Positions 36,023 to 45,907 are shown, counted from the first letter of the stretch. The stretch: 64,000 nucleotides of DNA from an uncultured Bacteroidales bacterium (GCA_949282265.1 CASDOZ010000005.1:62001-126000), one strand, 5' to 3'. Numbers and translations: made by a program. The notes: generated from the sequence alone by a model not told the origin.

Positions 36023-36229
36023 ATGAGCAAGCCACGGAAACAAGCTCCGAAATCCACAACATCCAACCGGACGCACGCGCACACGTTCATGCTGAACGAC
36101 GAGGAAGAAAAAGCCCTGCAACGCTACATTGCCCGCTACCGCGTGCGTAACAAATCGCGATTCATACGCGAAACGCTAATAGCAAACATCATGCACCGCT
36201 TTGAAGAGGACCATCCGACACTGTTCTGA
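36023..36229 (+). CDS. Small basic protein, putative ribbon-helix-helix DNA-binding
   Basis: A 68-residue protein: a basic N-terminal tail (residues 1-18), then a strand THAHTFMLNDEEEKALQRYI and a second helix NKSRFIRETLIANIM. The strand-helix-turn-helix order, with the KSRFIRE turn, is what ribbon-helix-helix regulators and plasmid/mobilisation accessory proteins show. No partner toxin or mobilisation gene is nearby. The start codon has little leader (73 bases after the MBL gene). Low certainty on role. Confidence 0.6.
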   Translation: MSKPRKQAPKSTTSNRTHAHTFMLNDEEEKALQRYIARYRVRNKSRFIRETLIANIMHRFEEDHPTLF

Positions 36230-36252
36230 AATAAGGCTGGTTTCCCTGCACA

Positions 36253-37779
36253 TCAAAACATCGCTCCCACGGACAGCATGGCCGCATGGACAATTCCGCC
36301 ATCTGTTCCGAAAGCATACCGGCATTTCAAAAAACACGCGAACGCCGGATTCCAACTGTACGTTACCGTTTCCTGAACCGACAACAGCCCGTAGCTACGG
36401 GCATGCATGTCGTAATACCGATACACCGGCGCATCCCAGGTCGTTACGGTTTCCGGCATCTGCAATTCATGGCTTGTAGCCAGATAAAACGTACCCGCCG
36501 CCCGCGTATCGAATCCCCAGCGCCGGACAACATGCGTCCACGAGGCATCCAAACCTGCATAGACATGCTGCAAACGCATGGCACGCGCCGGATAGGCGTA
36601 TGTTTCCGCATCCAGGCGGTATCCCGCATGCGGATGAAGCGTCCACATGCCTCCCGACAGCGAGCACCAGCCCCAGAGCGATGACAGCTCCGCCTGCAAA
36701 TGCCGGTGACGGTACATGTCCATGGCGGCTATTTGCGGATAAATATTATCCGTTGCATCGCCGAAGATATTTTCACGGCCAATGCGTTCACGCAACATAG
36801 CCGACATACCCATCTGCCACATACGGCTGTCCGATTTCCGGCCGTAACCGATTTCCAACGTGCCACGATGTTCGCACACGGCAGCCATCGGCAGTTCGTT
36901 CAGCGACGAAATTATCTTCTCGAATGTCCAGAAACCATAATCCGCCGCAGCGAACCAGCCCGCAACGCCCAGCGGCAGCAAGTTAGCCCCGCCACCCAAC
37001 CGGTAGCCCTGGTAATACGTATCATAATTGCTTCCGCGAAAACGGTAATAATCCGTGCCCAGCCCCGTAAAATGCAATACGTTCGGCACGCCTGTCTCGT
37101 TGAAGAATTTCAGCGAGTTAGTCTGTTTATAACGGCTTGCCGTCAGGTATAGCCCCAACTGGTAGCGTCCGCCGAACGAACGCGCCCCACCCGCCGATGC
37201 ATCTATTTCCGTAACCAAGTTGGACGGGCGCGGGTCGCGCTGCCGATATTGCTGGAAAGCGCGGCATCTGCCTTCGGCACCCACATGCCACGGCCCCAAC
37301 CTGCGCGAAAAACCGCCGGAGAAACGGTATGCCTGCCCGAACAAGGAACCGCCTACCGAATCGCCCATCACATACGGATAAAGCAATTCATAATCGGACG
37401 TTTCGTTGAACAAGACATCGTCCGTTCGCCCGTTGGTGTATGAAGCCGCACCCCACAAAGCCCCTTTGGGGATATGTATGAAAGAATTGACGGCCACTTG
37501 CCCGCTTTGGTCGTTCCCGCCCGTTTCCATGCACGCCGGCATTCGTGCATACTCCAACAAGCCGCCAACGGACAGCTCCGTGAACGAACGGCTGTACAAT
37601 CCGGCACGCGATGCCGGATTGAGGTAAGCCAAATCCGCCACCCGCGCACGCTCCCACAAAGCCTGTTTCCAGCGTGTGTGTACGGCCAATGTGTCGGCAG
37701 CTGGCAACCGCACACAAGCCAGACAGCAAACCAACAAGAAAATACGGCGCAAATCCATATTGCAACGGAATTTTATCAT
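36253..37779 (-). CDS. DUF6850-type outer membrane beta-barrel protein
   Basis: A 508-residue protein whose frame opens MIKFRCNMDLRRIFLLVCCLACV with a cleavable signal peptide ending near LPAADT. The rest is an alternation of aromatic-ended amphipathic strands (for example GRRYQLGLYLTASRYKQ-like and GTLEIGYGRKSDSRMW) closing with HAAMLSVGAMF. It has the terminal aromatic residue of outer-membrane barrels. Starting at 37779 overlaps the DUF4876 stop by 4 bases, suggesting translational coupling; Met8 (37758) is the other candidate. In this phylum the family accompanies TonB receptor plus DUF4876 genes, as here. A role as accessory pore or receptor partner is inference. Confidence 0.8.
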   Translation of the reverse strand: MIKFRCNMDLRRIFLLVCCLACVRLPAADTLAVHTRWKQALWERARVADLAYLNPASRAGLYSRSFTELSVGGLLEYARMPACMETGGNDQSGQVAVNSFIHIPKGALWGAASYTNGRTDDVLFNETSDYELLYPYVMGDSVGGSLFGQAYRFSGGFSRRLGPWHVGAEGRCRAFQQYRQRDPRPSNLVTEIDASAGGARSFGGRYQLGLYLTASRYKQTNSLKFFNETGVPNVLHFTGLGTDYYRFRGSNYDTYYQGYRLGGGANLLPLGVAGWFAAADYGFWTFEKIISSLNELPMAAVCEHRGTLEIGYGRKSDSRMWQMGMSAMLRERIGRENIFGDATDNIYPQIAAMDMYRHRHLQAELSSLWGWCSLSGGMWTLHPHAGYRLDAETYAYPARAMRLQHVYAGLDASWTHVVRRWGFDTRAAGTFYLATSHELQMPETVTTWDAPVYRYYDMHARSYGLLSVQETVTYSWNPAFACFLKCRYAFGTDGGIVHAAMLSVGAMF

Positions 37780-39059
37780 GGCATGGGTTGTACGCCATCA
37801 TACGTCCGGCCGGTTGCGGGCGTGCCGTCGGCACTGATGGCCGTCTGCTGCTCCTCCACTAACGACGGGACACATGAAACATTGAAATCCTTGCTGGAAT
37901 TGTTCGTATCCTGCAACACGCGGCGGCCATCTTCTGTCAAGTAAAGCATTTTCCGGCGGACGCTTTTGAAATAACGTGTCGGGTCGGAGTTTATCGTGCC
38001 GCAACTTGTCCAACCGGCATCAATGGCAGGCGGCAGGACATTCCAGAGGCGTTCAGCTTCCACGCTGCAATTCACCCCATCGACAATCCAGGCGTTGGGC
38101 AGCTTGTAAGCCGTCTGCGTCATGGGAAAATCGCCGGCTTCCAAGTGCATCACGTAAGAATACGTGTAAAGATAATCACGCACATAGGTTTCCTTGTCCA
38201 CCGGCATCCGCGCAATGGCGTATGAGCGGAAACCGCGGTTGTGCAACACCCAGATACTCTTTGTGTAGCAATACCATTTGTCCATGTTCGGCACGGTTTC
38301 GCTGTCTATGTCCATCACGCTCGGCACAGTCGATTCATCGTACCACTCGAAATCGGCCGCGCTCAAATCGAACGAGTTCGCGTTAGTGCTGCGGTGGTCG
38401 ATGCCGATATCGCAAAGCAACAAGCTCCCGCCGGGCTGCACCGGATGTTCCTTGCCCGTGCCCGGAATAACGTATATGGCCTGCACCGTGGCGGTGTCGT
38501 TGCGTATGTCAGGTTGGTAATCCCATTTTTGCACGGACAGGAATTTCGTTTCCACGAACGCCAAGCCATCGGCATATAAGACATGGTCCGTGTTATTGTA
38601 CAATTTGACAAAACAATCGCCATGATATTGTGCCCCGGTCGGATAAAGCGTCCCTGTAAAGAAAATTTCCTCAATGATAAAATCATCCTGGGCAGCAAAC
38701 AGGTAAGCCGTAATGGTGAAATTTGCCTGTCCGGCGTGTATCTCCACACCTGAGGCCGCGCCATACAAATGCCCGCTGACCGATGTGCCGTTATTGTCAT
38801 ACACCACCTGCGCCTCATAAGCGCAATCATACAAGCCATCGGACAACTCCACCGTTGCGCCCAAAGCCGCCTCCGTTAGCTGGCCAGTCGTCCGGTTCGT
38901 GAACGCGAGGCTCTCCGCCGACATCGACACGAATTGCACATCCGCCGGATAATCGATTTTAATGCCACCAGTCGATACCCGATTGGTTACCGGCTGCTTA
39001 TCCTTGCATGAAACCAAACCACACAATGCCACACAAATTAAATACACATACTTTTTCAT
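37776..39059 (-). CDS. DUF4876 domain-containing lipoprotein
   Basis: A 427-residue protein with a lipoprotein signal (MKKYVYLICVALCGLVSC, Cys18). Residues ~30-125 form a beta-rich, carboxypeptidase-regulatory-like domain. Residues ~125-400 match DUF4876: DDFIIEEIFFTGTLYPTG and CFVKLYNNTDHVLYADGLAF followed by IYVIPGTGKEHPVQPGGSLLL, which resembles a lamin-tail-like sandwich. It is probably exposed on the outer membrane next to the TonB receptor encoded 29 bases upstream. Function in substrate capture is inferred from the neighbours. Confidence 0.85.
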   Translation of the reverse strand: MKKYVYLICVALCGLVSCKDKQPVTNRVSTGGIKIDYPADVQFVSMSAESLAFTNRTTGQLTEAALGATVELSDGLYDCAYEAQVVYDNNGTSVSGHLYGAASGVEIHAGQANFTITAYLFAAQDDFIIEEIFFTGTLYPTGAQYHGDCFVKLYNNTDHVLYADGLAFVETKFLSVQKWDYQPDIRNDTATVQAIYVIPGTGKEHPVQPGGSLLLCDIGIDHRSTNANSFDLSAADFEWYDESTVPSVMDIDSETVPNMDKWYCYTKSIWVLHNRGFRSYAIARMPVDKETYVRDYLYTYSYVMHLEAGDFPMTQTAYKLPNAWIVDGVNCSVEAERLWNVLPPAIDAGWTSCGTINSDPTRYFKSVRRKMLYLTEDGRRVLQDTNNSSKDFNVSCVPSLVEEQQTAISADGTPATGRTYDGVQPMP

Positions 39060-39088
39060 ATCATTTGTCTTTTAGGGTTATTCCGAAA

Positions 39089-41878
39089 TTAAAGTTTCAA
39101 CGTCATTTCCATGCCGAAATAAGGGCTGACATTCCGCCGGATCAGTATGCCGTTACGCTCAAAATCAGGCGTGTAATCCAGCAGGCGGTTCACAAAAAAC
39201 GAAGCCTGCATAAAATCGCGTATGGATTTGGTAACCTTGATGTTCACATAAAGCGCGGTCGGAATGGTGTAAGGCAGATAGGCCGCCTCGCTCACCGGAT
39301 AGACCAAATGCTGCAACAGCGGATTGGCGGCCACCGCCTCGTCCGTGTATGGATGCAACTGGCCGTCGTCGGCCGACAGATAACTTACCGGCACGCTGTT
39401 CTGCCGCAAACGCTGTGTGGAAACGTACCACATTGCCTGAATGGACGTGGAAAATATCAGCCCCCACTCCGGCAGTTGCGTGTCAAGCAGCAAATTCGTG
39501 CTCAGCTGCTCGTTCCGGCGGCCGTCGTTCCAGTCGTACAGCCCGACATAACGGTGCGAAACCACGACATTATCAACCACCGCACTGACGGCGTAATACA
39601 TCGGGCGGCTGTTGGAATAAAGGCTTCGGAACCATGCACCGCTCAACTTGACCGCCGTCCGGAGCGGCCGGATACGCTGCGAGGTAAATTCCAACTCCAC
39701 GCCGGTTTTGTCCTGCCGGCTGCCGTTTTCCACAAAACTGTAACCATACAGCCGCTGCGGTTCCACATAAGGAATATCGTCCAGTTGCGGTTTGCCCTGC
39801 AACGCGCTGCTGTTGATGGCCGACTCGTCGTAGTCCTTGTAGGCATAAACGCCGTATGTGTTCGAATAACGGAATCCGGAACTCATGCGTTCCTCAAAAA
39901 AGCAAATCCACAACCTGTTTCCGGCCAGTTCCATGTCGGCACGGACTTCCCATTTGCGGTTGCGCGCCGGTTGCAGCGCATAATTGGTCGGCTCCTGGCG
40001 ATAGCTCCGTATGTAATAGCGGCTGTAATTTTGCGGGTCGGTCTGGCTGTAATAACCCAACTGGATAATGTCGCAATACGTGGGGTCAGGATAAAGATAA
40101 TTCAGCGTAGGCATACGCGTTGTCCAGCCAATGCCGCCCGAAAACGACAGGCGGAACTGCCGTTTCCCGAACGCAGGCAAATTCCATTGCATGTTCAGCC
40201 GCGGGTCAGCGTACCACTGGCGATACATGTCATAAGCATCGGACAGTCCCGGCAAGGTAGTCGCACGCACACCGGCACGTACTTCCAGGGTGTGGTTCCC
40301 GGCGCGCACTGTCGCATTGTCCTGCACATAAACAGCCAACGTCTGCATGGCAGGGATGGAATAGTACGCCCGCGGGCGCGTGTTCCAGCCCGAAGCCAGC
40401 AACGGACGCGAAAGGTCGTATTCCTGCCCGCGCCCGAAGTTTTTGGACAAACTCCATTCCGTGCCGGCTTTCACCGTGTTTTTAAGCCAATCCGTACGGA
40501 AATCAAGGTCGGTGGACAATTTGGCGTAAGCGTTGAACGGCTTGCCATCCACGCTATATTCAGCCATGTATTCACCGAACAGCAAATAAGCGTCATACTC
40601 GCCGGGTTCGGTGCTGGCTGGCGCAATGCCTGCCCGTTGCGGCGACACCAGACGCTCGCGCTCCAGACGGTCGAACTGCTGGCTCACCGACACCGATGCG
40701 TCCACACGGGACAGATGCGGAACATTTTTCGGCACAACCTGCACGCCGGTAGCCACGGCCAGACGCTGGTAAGTCGATTTATATTCATCCGTATTGCCGT
40801 AATTGATTTCAGGGTCTATCTTGCTGTTGTCGAATGAGCCGGTATAGTCCAGTGAAGGTGTCCAACGCCACGACGACCATTCGTTTTCATGCAGATGTGT
40901 CAGACGCGCCGAAAAAGTGGCGCGCCGGTAAGTCTCCAACGGGTTGCGCGAGTCGGCATAGGCATGAAGCAGTCCGGCATCCAGATTCAGCACCGAGCGG
41001 CGCGCGGAATCAAGCTGCAAGCCTTTGCCCGCCGAAAAAAGCATACTTTGGCCGTCAGCCTTGAAACGCGCGTTCAATTTGGTCGGCCGCCGGATTTTGC
41101 GGATATTGACCACACCGCTGGTCAGGTTGCCATATTCGACAGACGGGATACCGCGGATAATTTCCACCTGTTCAATGTCATCCGTGCCGATGGTGCGCAT
41201 GTCCACGCCGCGGTTGGTTATGTTGCGGCCGCCCTCGGCCGTACCCACCGACTGGGGCGTATATTGCAAATTGGCTTCCGTCTGCACAGGAGCACCATCG
41301 ACCAGAAACAACGTGCCGAGCGCATGTGTCTGGTAAGCCGAATTGACCGTAGCCGTGCCGGTAGCACCGAGCGTGCCGGTTTCGCGCAAGGCGATAATGT
41401 TGGCAGAAGAAACAGAAGGCGTTTTGGATATGCCGCCGGGCAACAACTCCATCAGGTCGCCGAGGGAGGTCGGCTGCAAATGGTTCATGGCCTCGCGGCC
41501 GATAGTGGAAGAAGAACTGATCGTGCGGCTTTCCGAAGCGGTGATGACCACTTCGCGCAACTGACGGGCAGACTGTTGCATACTTACCGGCAACAGCGTA
41601 TCCGACTGCAAAGCCAGCGAGAACGTGAAAGGATAATATGCCACATGCGAAAATTCCAGCAAATATACACCATCATCCAAGCGCAGGCGCGCGATGCCTT
41701 CCGCATCGGATATGGTACCGACCATACGCCCATCGGGCAAACCGGCCGACACCGACACATCGGCCACAGGCCGGCGGGTCGTCTGGTCAGTCACCCGTAC
41801 AAAAACAAGGTTTGTAGCCGTTATAGGAACAGCTACAAACCAAACAAACAAACTTTCTATCAACTTCTGATAATTCAC
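39089..41878 (-). CDS. TonB-dependent outer membrane receptor
   Basis: About 929 residues when started at the GTG at 41878. An ATG further up (42034) gives an unlikely hydrophobic extension that would read through the presumed promoter. A signal peptide (IESLFVWFVAVPITA) is followed by a carboxypeptidase-regulatory-like domain (VRVTDQTTRRPVADVSVSA). Next is a plug domain with LREVVITASESRT, LFLVDGAPV and VEIIRGIPSVEYGN followed by GVVNIRK. A barrel ending FGMEMTLKL completes it. It imports a bound ligand using TonB energy. The long plug and lack of SusD partner suggest a metal-complex or cofactor ligand rather than glycan. A short TTG start at 41863 remains possible. Confidence 0.88.
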   Translation of the reverse strand: MNYQKLIESLFVWFVAVPITATNLVFVRVTDQTTRRPVADVSVSAGLPDGRMVGTISDAEGIARLRLDDGVYLLEFSHVAYYPFTFSLALQSDTLLPVSMQQSARQLREVVITASESRTISSSSTIGREAMNHLQPTSLGDLMELLPGGISKTPSVSSANIIALRETGTLGATGTATVNSAYQTHALGTLFLVDGAPVQTEANLQYTPQSVGTAEGGRNITNRGVDMRTIGTDDIEQVEIIRGIPSVEYGNLTSGVVNIRKIRRPTKLNARFKADGQSMLFSAGKGLQLDSARRSVLNLDAGLLHAYADSRNPLETYRRATFSARLTHLHENEWSSWRWTPSLDYTGSFDNSKIDPEINYGNTDEYKSTYQRLAVATGVQVVPKNVPHLSRVDASVSVSQQFDRLERERLVSPQRAGIAPASTEPGEYDAYLLFGEYMAEYSVDGKPFNAYAKLSTDLDFRTDWLKNTVKAGTEWSLSKNFGRGQEYDLSRPLLASGWNTRPRAYYSIPAMQTLAVYVQDNATVRAGNHTLEVRAGVRATTLPGLSDAYDMYRQWYADPRLNMQWNLPAFGKRQFRLSFSGGIGWTTRMPTLNYLYPDPTYCDIIQLGYYSQTDPQNYSRYYIRSYRQEPTNYALQPARNRKWEVRADMELAGNRLWICFFEERMSSGFRYSNTYGVYAYKDYDESAINSSALQGKPQLDDIPYVEPQRLYGYSFVENGSRQDKTGVELEFTSQRIRPLRTAVKLSGAWFRSLYSNSRPMYYAVSAVVDNVVVSHRYVGLYDWNDGRRNEQLSTNLLLDTQLPEWGLIFSTSIQAMWYVSTQRLRQNSVPVSYLSADDGQLHPYTDEAVAANPLLQHLVYPVSEAAYLPYTIPTALYVNIKVTKSIRDFMQASFFVNRLLDYTPDFERNGILIRRNVSPYFGMEMTLKL

Positions 41879-41882
41879 GTCG

Positions 41883-41890
41883 CAAAGATA
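41883..41890 (-). promoter_or_regulatory. -7 box of the TonB receptor operon
   Basis: Minus strand TATCTTTG, a full TAnnTTTG match. It ends only 4 bases before the GTG at 41878, leaving almost no room for a 5' leader. Confidence 0.55.
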
Positions 41891-41985
41891 GGGCGCGCAA
41901 AACGCACCCGAAATCGCCAATAGTAGTGAAATGAAATGGGCAATATACCCACTTATAGCGATTGACGGTAATAGGGAAACCGGCC

Positions 41986-41993
41986 TAATTTTG
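41986..41993 (+). promoter_or_regulatory. -7 box of the T9SS-ABC operon
   Basis: TAATTTTG, with a TTG at 41962-41964 and 21 bases between them, close to the usual Bacteroidetes -33/-7 spacing. It lies 109 bases before the ATG at 42103 and faces away from the TonB receptor promoter. Confidence 0.6.
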
Positions 41994-42102
41994 CGGCGCA
42001 AACCCAAGAGGAGAAAACGCAAAAAGCAGGACAAACGGGTTCATCCTGCACATGCGGAGCAATTTCAACGAACCCGCCAACTATAATCAAATCTGTTACA
42101 AA

Positions 42103-43863
42103 ATGAAGAAAACAGTACTTTCCCTATTCATGCTGGGACTTGGCATTGCGTTTGCAGCTGCCAACCAACCGTTCACTTATCAATGGCACTCGCTGCTCGT
42201 AACCGACACGGAAGCCAAGCCGCAATGCACCATTTACGGCATGAAAACCGATGCGAACGGCAATGTTTACACCCTGGCCACTTACGGCAGCACAAGCAAT
42301 ACGACCGCAACTTTCCTCGGCCTCAGCCTGACCGGCGAAGAATACAGCAGCGGTAATTCCTACAATCGGAACATCCTGTTGGCAAAACACGACTTCGCAG
42401 GCAATGTCATTTGGGCCGTGCACAGCGAAGCCGGCGACTGCGATATGGCAAATTGCGCCTATACGCCGACAGCGGATGGCGGTGCATTCCTTGCACTGAA
42501 AATGCGCATTGGTGACACAGGCAAACTGCTGACCATGGTCGGCTCCGACAATCAAACAAAAACTGTCGAGTTCACGTACCAGGACAACCGCGTCTATCAA
42601 CCTGTATTTATGAAAATCAGCTCCACAGGTACCATCAGTTTCGTTTCCGAAGCAAGCATCGACTACTCGCCGGCACCCGCCAGTGCAGCAGGTTCATGGG
42701 GCGTATCCGACGGCTTTGCCTTCTACGATGCAGCCGAAGATGCTGACGGCAACCTGTTTGTGGCCGCGCGCATAGCCCGCGACTTGACTGTCGGCCAAAC
42801 CACCATCCAGCACCACAACACCGATGGTTGGGACGGCGACTCGCAAACCACGCGCGGCAACGGCCTGATTCTGAAACTAGACAAGGACGGCAACTACCAG
42901 TCGCACCTGTGCAGTGGCGGCAGTGCAACACACGACTCGTTCCGCGACATGCTTTGCAAGGATGGCAAACTCTACCTGTCCGGCCTCGTGTATGGCAAAG
43001 AAGCAAGTGGCACATTAAACCTCGGCGACAGATCACAAGCATACGGACAAGGCGGACACATGATAACAGCCTGCGTTTCGACAGCCGATTTGTCAGCAGA
43101 ATATCTGACTGTCATTCAAGGCATTAAATTAAGTAGCGGACTGCAACAAGAAATGATGGAATTCCGCAACAACGGAAATATCCTCGTCGGCGGCGGCATC
43201 AACGCCAAATTGCAAATCAACACTGAAACCACCGTGGGCAGCAGCAGCGGTTACAAATCCTATCTGCTCGAAATCGACCCTGCAAACGGGCAATGCCTGC
43301 AAGGCTATGCTTCCACAACAGGCATCAGCAAAGCCTATGGCGTCATGGAGAGGAACGACAGCATTTATCTGCTTGAATACGATTGGGGACGCGGCAACAA
43401 CGACAAAGTGTTTCTGACTTCCTTGGACAAAAACCTGACCTTTGGCACGGCTTATCCACTCGTGAACACCAAAGCGGCGGCCACAGCCTGGGCCATGGCC
43501 AACTATAACGGTCAATTCATCATTGCCGCCCGCAGCATGAAAGGACAGGACGTAAGCCTAAACGGACTTGAAGGGACATTTACTTCCAACACACAATGGT
43601 ACGGCATAGCCGCAGGCTACAAATTTAACACCAGTACATCGGGTACCGGCCTCACCGCCAATGAAACCAATGCCGGGCGCGTATTCGCCGCAGGCGGACA
43701 ACTGATTGTAAGCAATGCCGCCGGACAAGACGTAGCCGTTTACAATGTGCTGGGACACTGCATCCGTCAGTTTACTGCCGCAAGCAGCCATGAAAGCCTG
43801 TCTTTACAGTCTGGCATCTACATTGTCCGCATAGGCAAACAATCCACTAAAATCATATTATAA
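42103..43863 (+). CDS. Secreted protein with type IX secretion sorting domain
   Basis: A 586-residue protein. The Met at 42103 gives a signal peptide (KKTVLSLFMLGLGIAFAAA); the 17 codons upstream are not conserved-looking. The body is beta-propeller-like, with repeated blocks of the kind NGNVYTLATYG, NLFVAARIARD and GKLYLSGLVYG, resembling SBBP/WD-type blades. The C-terminal ~75 residues (LIVSNAAGQDVAVYNVLGHC ... LQSGIYIVRIGKQSTKIIL) are a type A sorting domain for the T9SS, which exports proteins across the outer membrane. First gene of the plus-strand uptake operon; probably surface or released. Confidence 0.85.
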   Translation: MKKTVLSLFMLGLGIAFAAANQPFTYQWHSLLVTDTEAKPQCTIYGMKTDANGNVYTLATYGSTSNTTATFLGLSLTGEEYSSGNSYNRNILLAKHDFAGNVIWAVHSEAGDCDMANCAYTPTADGGAFLALKMRIGDTGKLLTMVGSDNQTKTVEFTYQDNRVYQPVFMKISSTGTISFVSEASIDYSPAPASAAGSWGVSDGFAFYDAAEDADGNLFVAARIARDLTVGQTTIQHHNTDGWDGDSQTTRGNGLILKLDKDGNYQSHLCSGGSATHDSFRDMLCKDGKLYLSGLVYGKEASGTLNLGDRSQAYGQGGHMITACVSTADLSAEYLTVIQGIKLSSGLQQEMMEFRNNGNILVGGGINAKLQINTETTVGSSSGYKSYLLEIDPANGQCLQGYASTTGISKAYGVMERNDSIYLLEYDWGRGNNDKVFLTSLDKNLTFGTAYPLVNTKAAATAWAMANYNGQFIIAARSMKGQDVSLNGLEGTFTSNTQWYGIAAGYKFNTSTSGTGLTANETNAGRVFAAGGQLIVSNAAGQDVAVYNVLGHCIRQFTAASSHESLSLQSGIYIVRIGKQSTKIIL

Positions 43864-43874
43864 AAACAAACAAA

Positions 43875-44462
43875 ATGAAAGTATTGAAAAACTTTTCCAT
43901 CAGCGTGGCCGCAACGGCCATGCTGATTTTCGCCGCCTCGTGCGGCAAGGCCGGACAAAACGGCAGCAAACAACAAACAGCCGAGACCCAAACCGCCATG
44001 CAAGTGGATGACTTGCTGGCCGGTGCGGAACAGTTGGTCGGCGACACCGTGAATGTGGAAGGTATCTGCACACATATATGCAAACATGCCGGACGCAAGA
44101 TTTTCCTAATGGGTAGCGACGACACACAGACCATCCGCGTGGAAAGCGGCAACTTGGGCAGCTTCAAACCGGAATGTGTCAACAGCATTGTGGCCGTAAC
44201 AGGCATCCTTCGCGAAGAACGCATAGACGAAGCCTACCTGCAACAATGGGAGGCAAAAATCAAAACACAGACCGCCGAGGAACACGGAAATTCGGCCGCC
44301 GGATGCGACACGGAAAAGAAAGCGCGCCAGGAAACAGGCGACACGCCACAGGCACGTATCGACAACTTCCGCAAACGCATAGCCCAAAACGAGGCCGAAA
44401 CCGGAAAAGCCTATCTGTCATTCTATTATCTGGAAGCTACCGGCTACAAAATCCTACCATAA
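43875..44462 (+). CDS. Lipoprotein with OB-fold-like domain
   Basis: A 195-residue protein with lipobox AMLIFAASC (Cys23). Residues ~45-110 (GDTVNVEGICTHICKHAGRK, then FLMGSDDTQTIRVESG and IVAVTGILRE) have the five-strand OB pattern of bacterial tRNA-anti-like/BOF lipoproteins. The C-terminal part is a charged helix. It starts 11 bases after the T9SS gene and is immediately followed by the PepSY gene. Two cysteines in GICTHIC could bind a metal, which is speculative. Confidence 0.75.
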   Translation: MKVLKNFSISVAATAMLIFAASCGKAGQNGSKQQTAETQTAMQVDDLLAGAEQLVGDTVNVEGICTHICKHAGRKIFLMGSDDTQTIRVESGNLGSFKPECVNSIVAVTGILREERIDEAYLQQWEAKIKTQTAEEHGNSAAGCDTEKKARQETGDTPQARIDNFRKRIAQNEAETGKAYLSFYYLEATGYKILP

Positions 44463-45020
44463 ATGGCCAATTTCAGAATCATTTGCAGACGGTTGCACCG
44501 CGACATATCCTATCTTTTTTCGGGTATGTTGCTGGTGTACGCCGTTTCCGGCATAGCGCTCAACCACAAGGACACCTATAACAGCCAGTACGACATCCAA
44601 GTCCGGCAATTCAGCGTAGGGCAACCCTTGCCCACCCGCGAAAGCATAAACCGCATATTCATAACAGAAGAGCTGCTCGAACCGCTCGGCGAAGCGGGCA
44701 ACTACACCAAGCACTATTTCCCGGAGGAACATGTGCTGAAAATATTCCTGAAAGGCGGTTCCAACCTGCTGGTTGATACAGGAAGCGGGCAAGCCACTTA
44801 CGAATCCGTCAGGCGGCGACCGCTTATGGGCGCGCTGAGCCGGCTCCACTACAATCCGGGGCGCGCGTGGACCATTTTCTCCGACTTGTTCGCTGTTGCC
44901 ATGATAGTGATTATCCTGAGCGGTATTTTCATGCTGAAAGGAAAACACGGCCTGTGGGGTTGGGGCGGCATTGAACTGCTTGTCGGCATAGCCATACCGC
45001 TATTATTCATCCTGTTGTAA
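44463..45020 (+). CDS. PepSY-associated transmembrane helix protein
   Basis: A 185-residue inner-membrane protein starting on the base after the previous stop. It has an N-terminal helix (LHRDISYLFSGMLLVYAVSG, the typical W/LHR-x-x-x entry of PepSY-TM proteins), a periplasmic PepSY-like portion (~35-125), and two C-terminal helices (FAVAMIVIILSGIFML and IELLVGIAIPLLFILL). Full-length PepSY-TM reductases of siderophore systems have four helices, so this is a short version. It may link the periplasm and the ABC transporter. Confidence 0.85.
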   Translation: MANFRIICRRLHRDISYLFSGMLLVYAVSGIALNHKDTYNSQYDIQVRQFSVGQPLPTRESINRIFITEELLEPLGEAGNYTKHYFPEEHVLKIFLKGGSNLLVDTGSGQATYESVRRRPLMGALSRLHYNPGRAWTIFSDLFAVAMIVIILSGIFMLKGKHGLWGWGGIELLVGIAIPLLFILL

Positions 45021-45034
45021 CGAAAAGGCAAATT

Positions 45035-45907
45035 ATGATTGAATGTAAACACCTGACACATTATTATGGCAAACGCCTGATATACGAAGACCTAAGTTTC
45101 ACTGTCCCACAAGGACGCATTTTGGGCTTGCTCGGCAAAAACGGCACCGGCAAGACCACTACCATCAACCTGCTGAGCGGCTTTCTGAAACCGCACAGCG
45201 GCGAATGCCGCATTTTCGGGCAGGATGTGCAGCAAATGGAACCGGCTTTGCGCCGCAACATAGGCCTGCTCATCGAGGGACATGTGCAATACACATTCAT
45301 GGACATCCGGCAAATAGAGCGATTTTACGCACGCTTCTATCCCAACTGGAAAAGCAAAATCTATTACGAGTTGATGGACTTGTTGCAGGTCGCGCCCAAA
45401 CAGCGCATTTCGCGCATGTCATGCGGACAACGTTCACAGGTCGCGCTCGGACTGCTTATGGCACAGGACCCTGAACTGCTCATTCTGGACGATTTCTCGC
45501 TCGGCCTCGACCCCGGCTACCGACGGCTGTTCATCGATTATTTGCGCGATTTTGTCAAGAGCAAGGGCAAAACGGTGTTTCTGACCTCGCACATCATCCA
45601 GGACATGGAGCGGCTTATCGATGACTGCATCATCATGGACTACGGCCACATCCTGCTGCAAAAGCCGGTCAGCTACCTGCTAGAGAATTATTACCAGTAC
45701 AACTTCACCCTGTCGCAACCTTGCCGGTTGGACATTCCGGAATTTTACCACCCGAACATCCTGCACAACCGCGTGGAAACCGGCGGATTTCTGCCGCCGG
45801 AAGCTGCAGAAGGCATTTTGCAGGCACACGGAGTGGATTATAGCGATTTCTCCGCACGGCATGTCCCGCTCGAAGATATTTTTATTGGCCTTACCGGCAA
45901 ATATTGA
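45035..45907 (+). CDS. ABC transporter ATP-binding protein
   Basis: A 290-residue ATPase. Walker A is GLLGKNGTGKTT (about 32-43). The signature is unusual, RMSCGQRSQVALG in place of LSGGQ. Walker B is LLILDDFSLGLD, with Asp where the catalytic Glu is expected, then the switch histidine in TVFLTSHIIQDM. The C-terminal ~70 residues extend beyond the nucleotide-binding core, as in ABC-2-type drug or NosF-like ATPases. It should pair with the membrane protein encoded 19 bases downstream. Confidence 0.9.
   Translation: MIECKHLTHYYGKRLIYEDLSFTVPQGRILGLLGKNGTGKTTTINLLSGFLKPHSGECRIFGQDVQQMEPALRRNIGLLIEGHVQYTFMDIRQIERFYARFYPNWKSKIYYELMDLLQVAPKQRISRMSCGQRSQVALGLLMAQDPELLILDDFSLGLDPGYRRLFIDYLRDFVKSKGKTVFLTSHIIQDMERLIDDCIIMDYGHILLQKPVSYLLENYYQYNFTLSQPCRLDIPEFYHPNILHNRVETGGFLPPEAAEGILQAHGVDYSDFSARHVPLEDIFIGLTGKY

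Noticed and set aside
39008..40837. A 609-codon plus-strand frame
   Set aside because: It is the antisense shadow of the TonB receptor gene, whose protein has full domain structure. The plus-strand product has no recognisable motif.
43875..44462. Copper or zinc carrier function for the OB lipoprotein
   Set aside because: Only two cysteines in the domain and no histidine cluster; the fold alone does not support a metal assignment.
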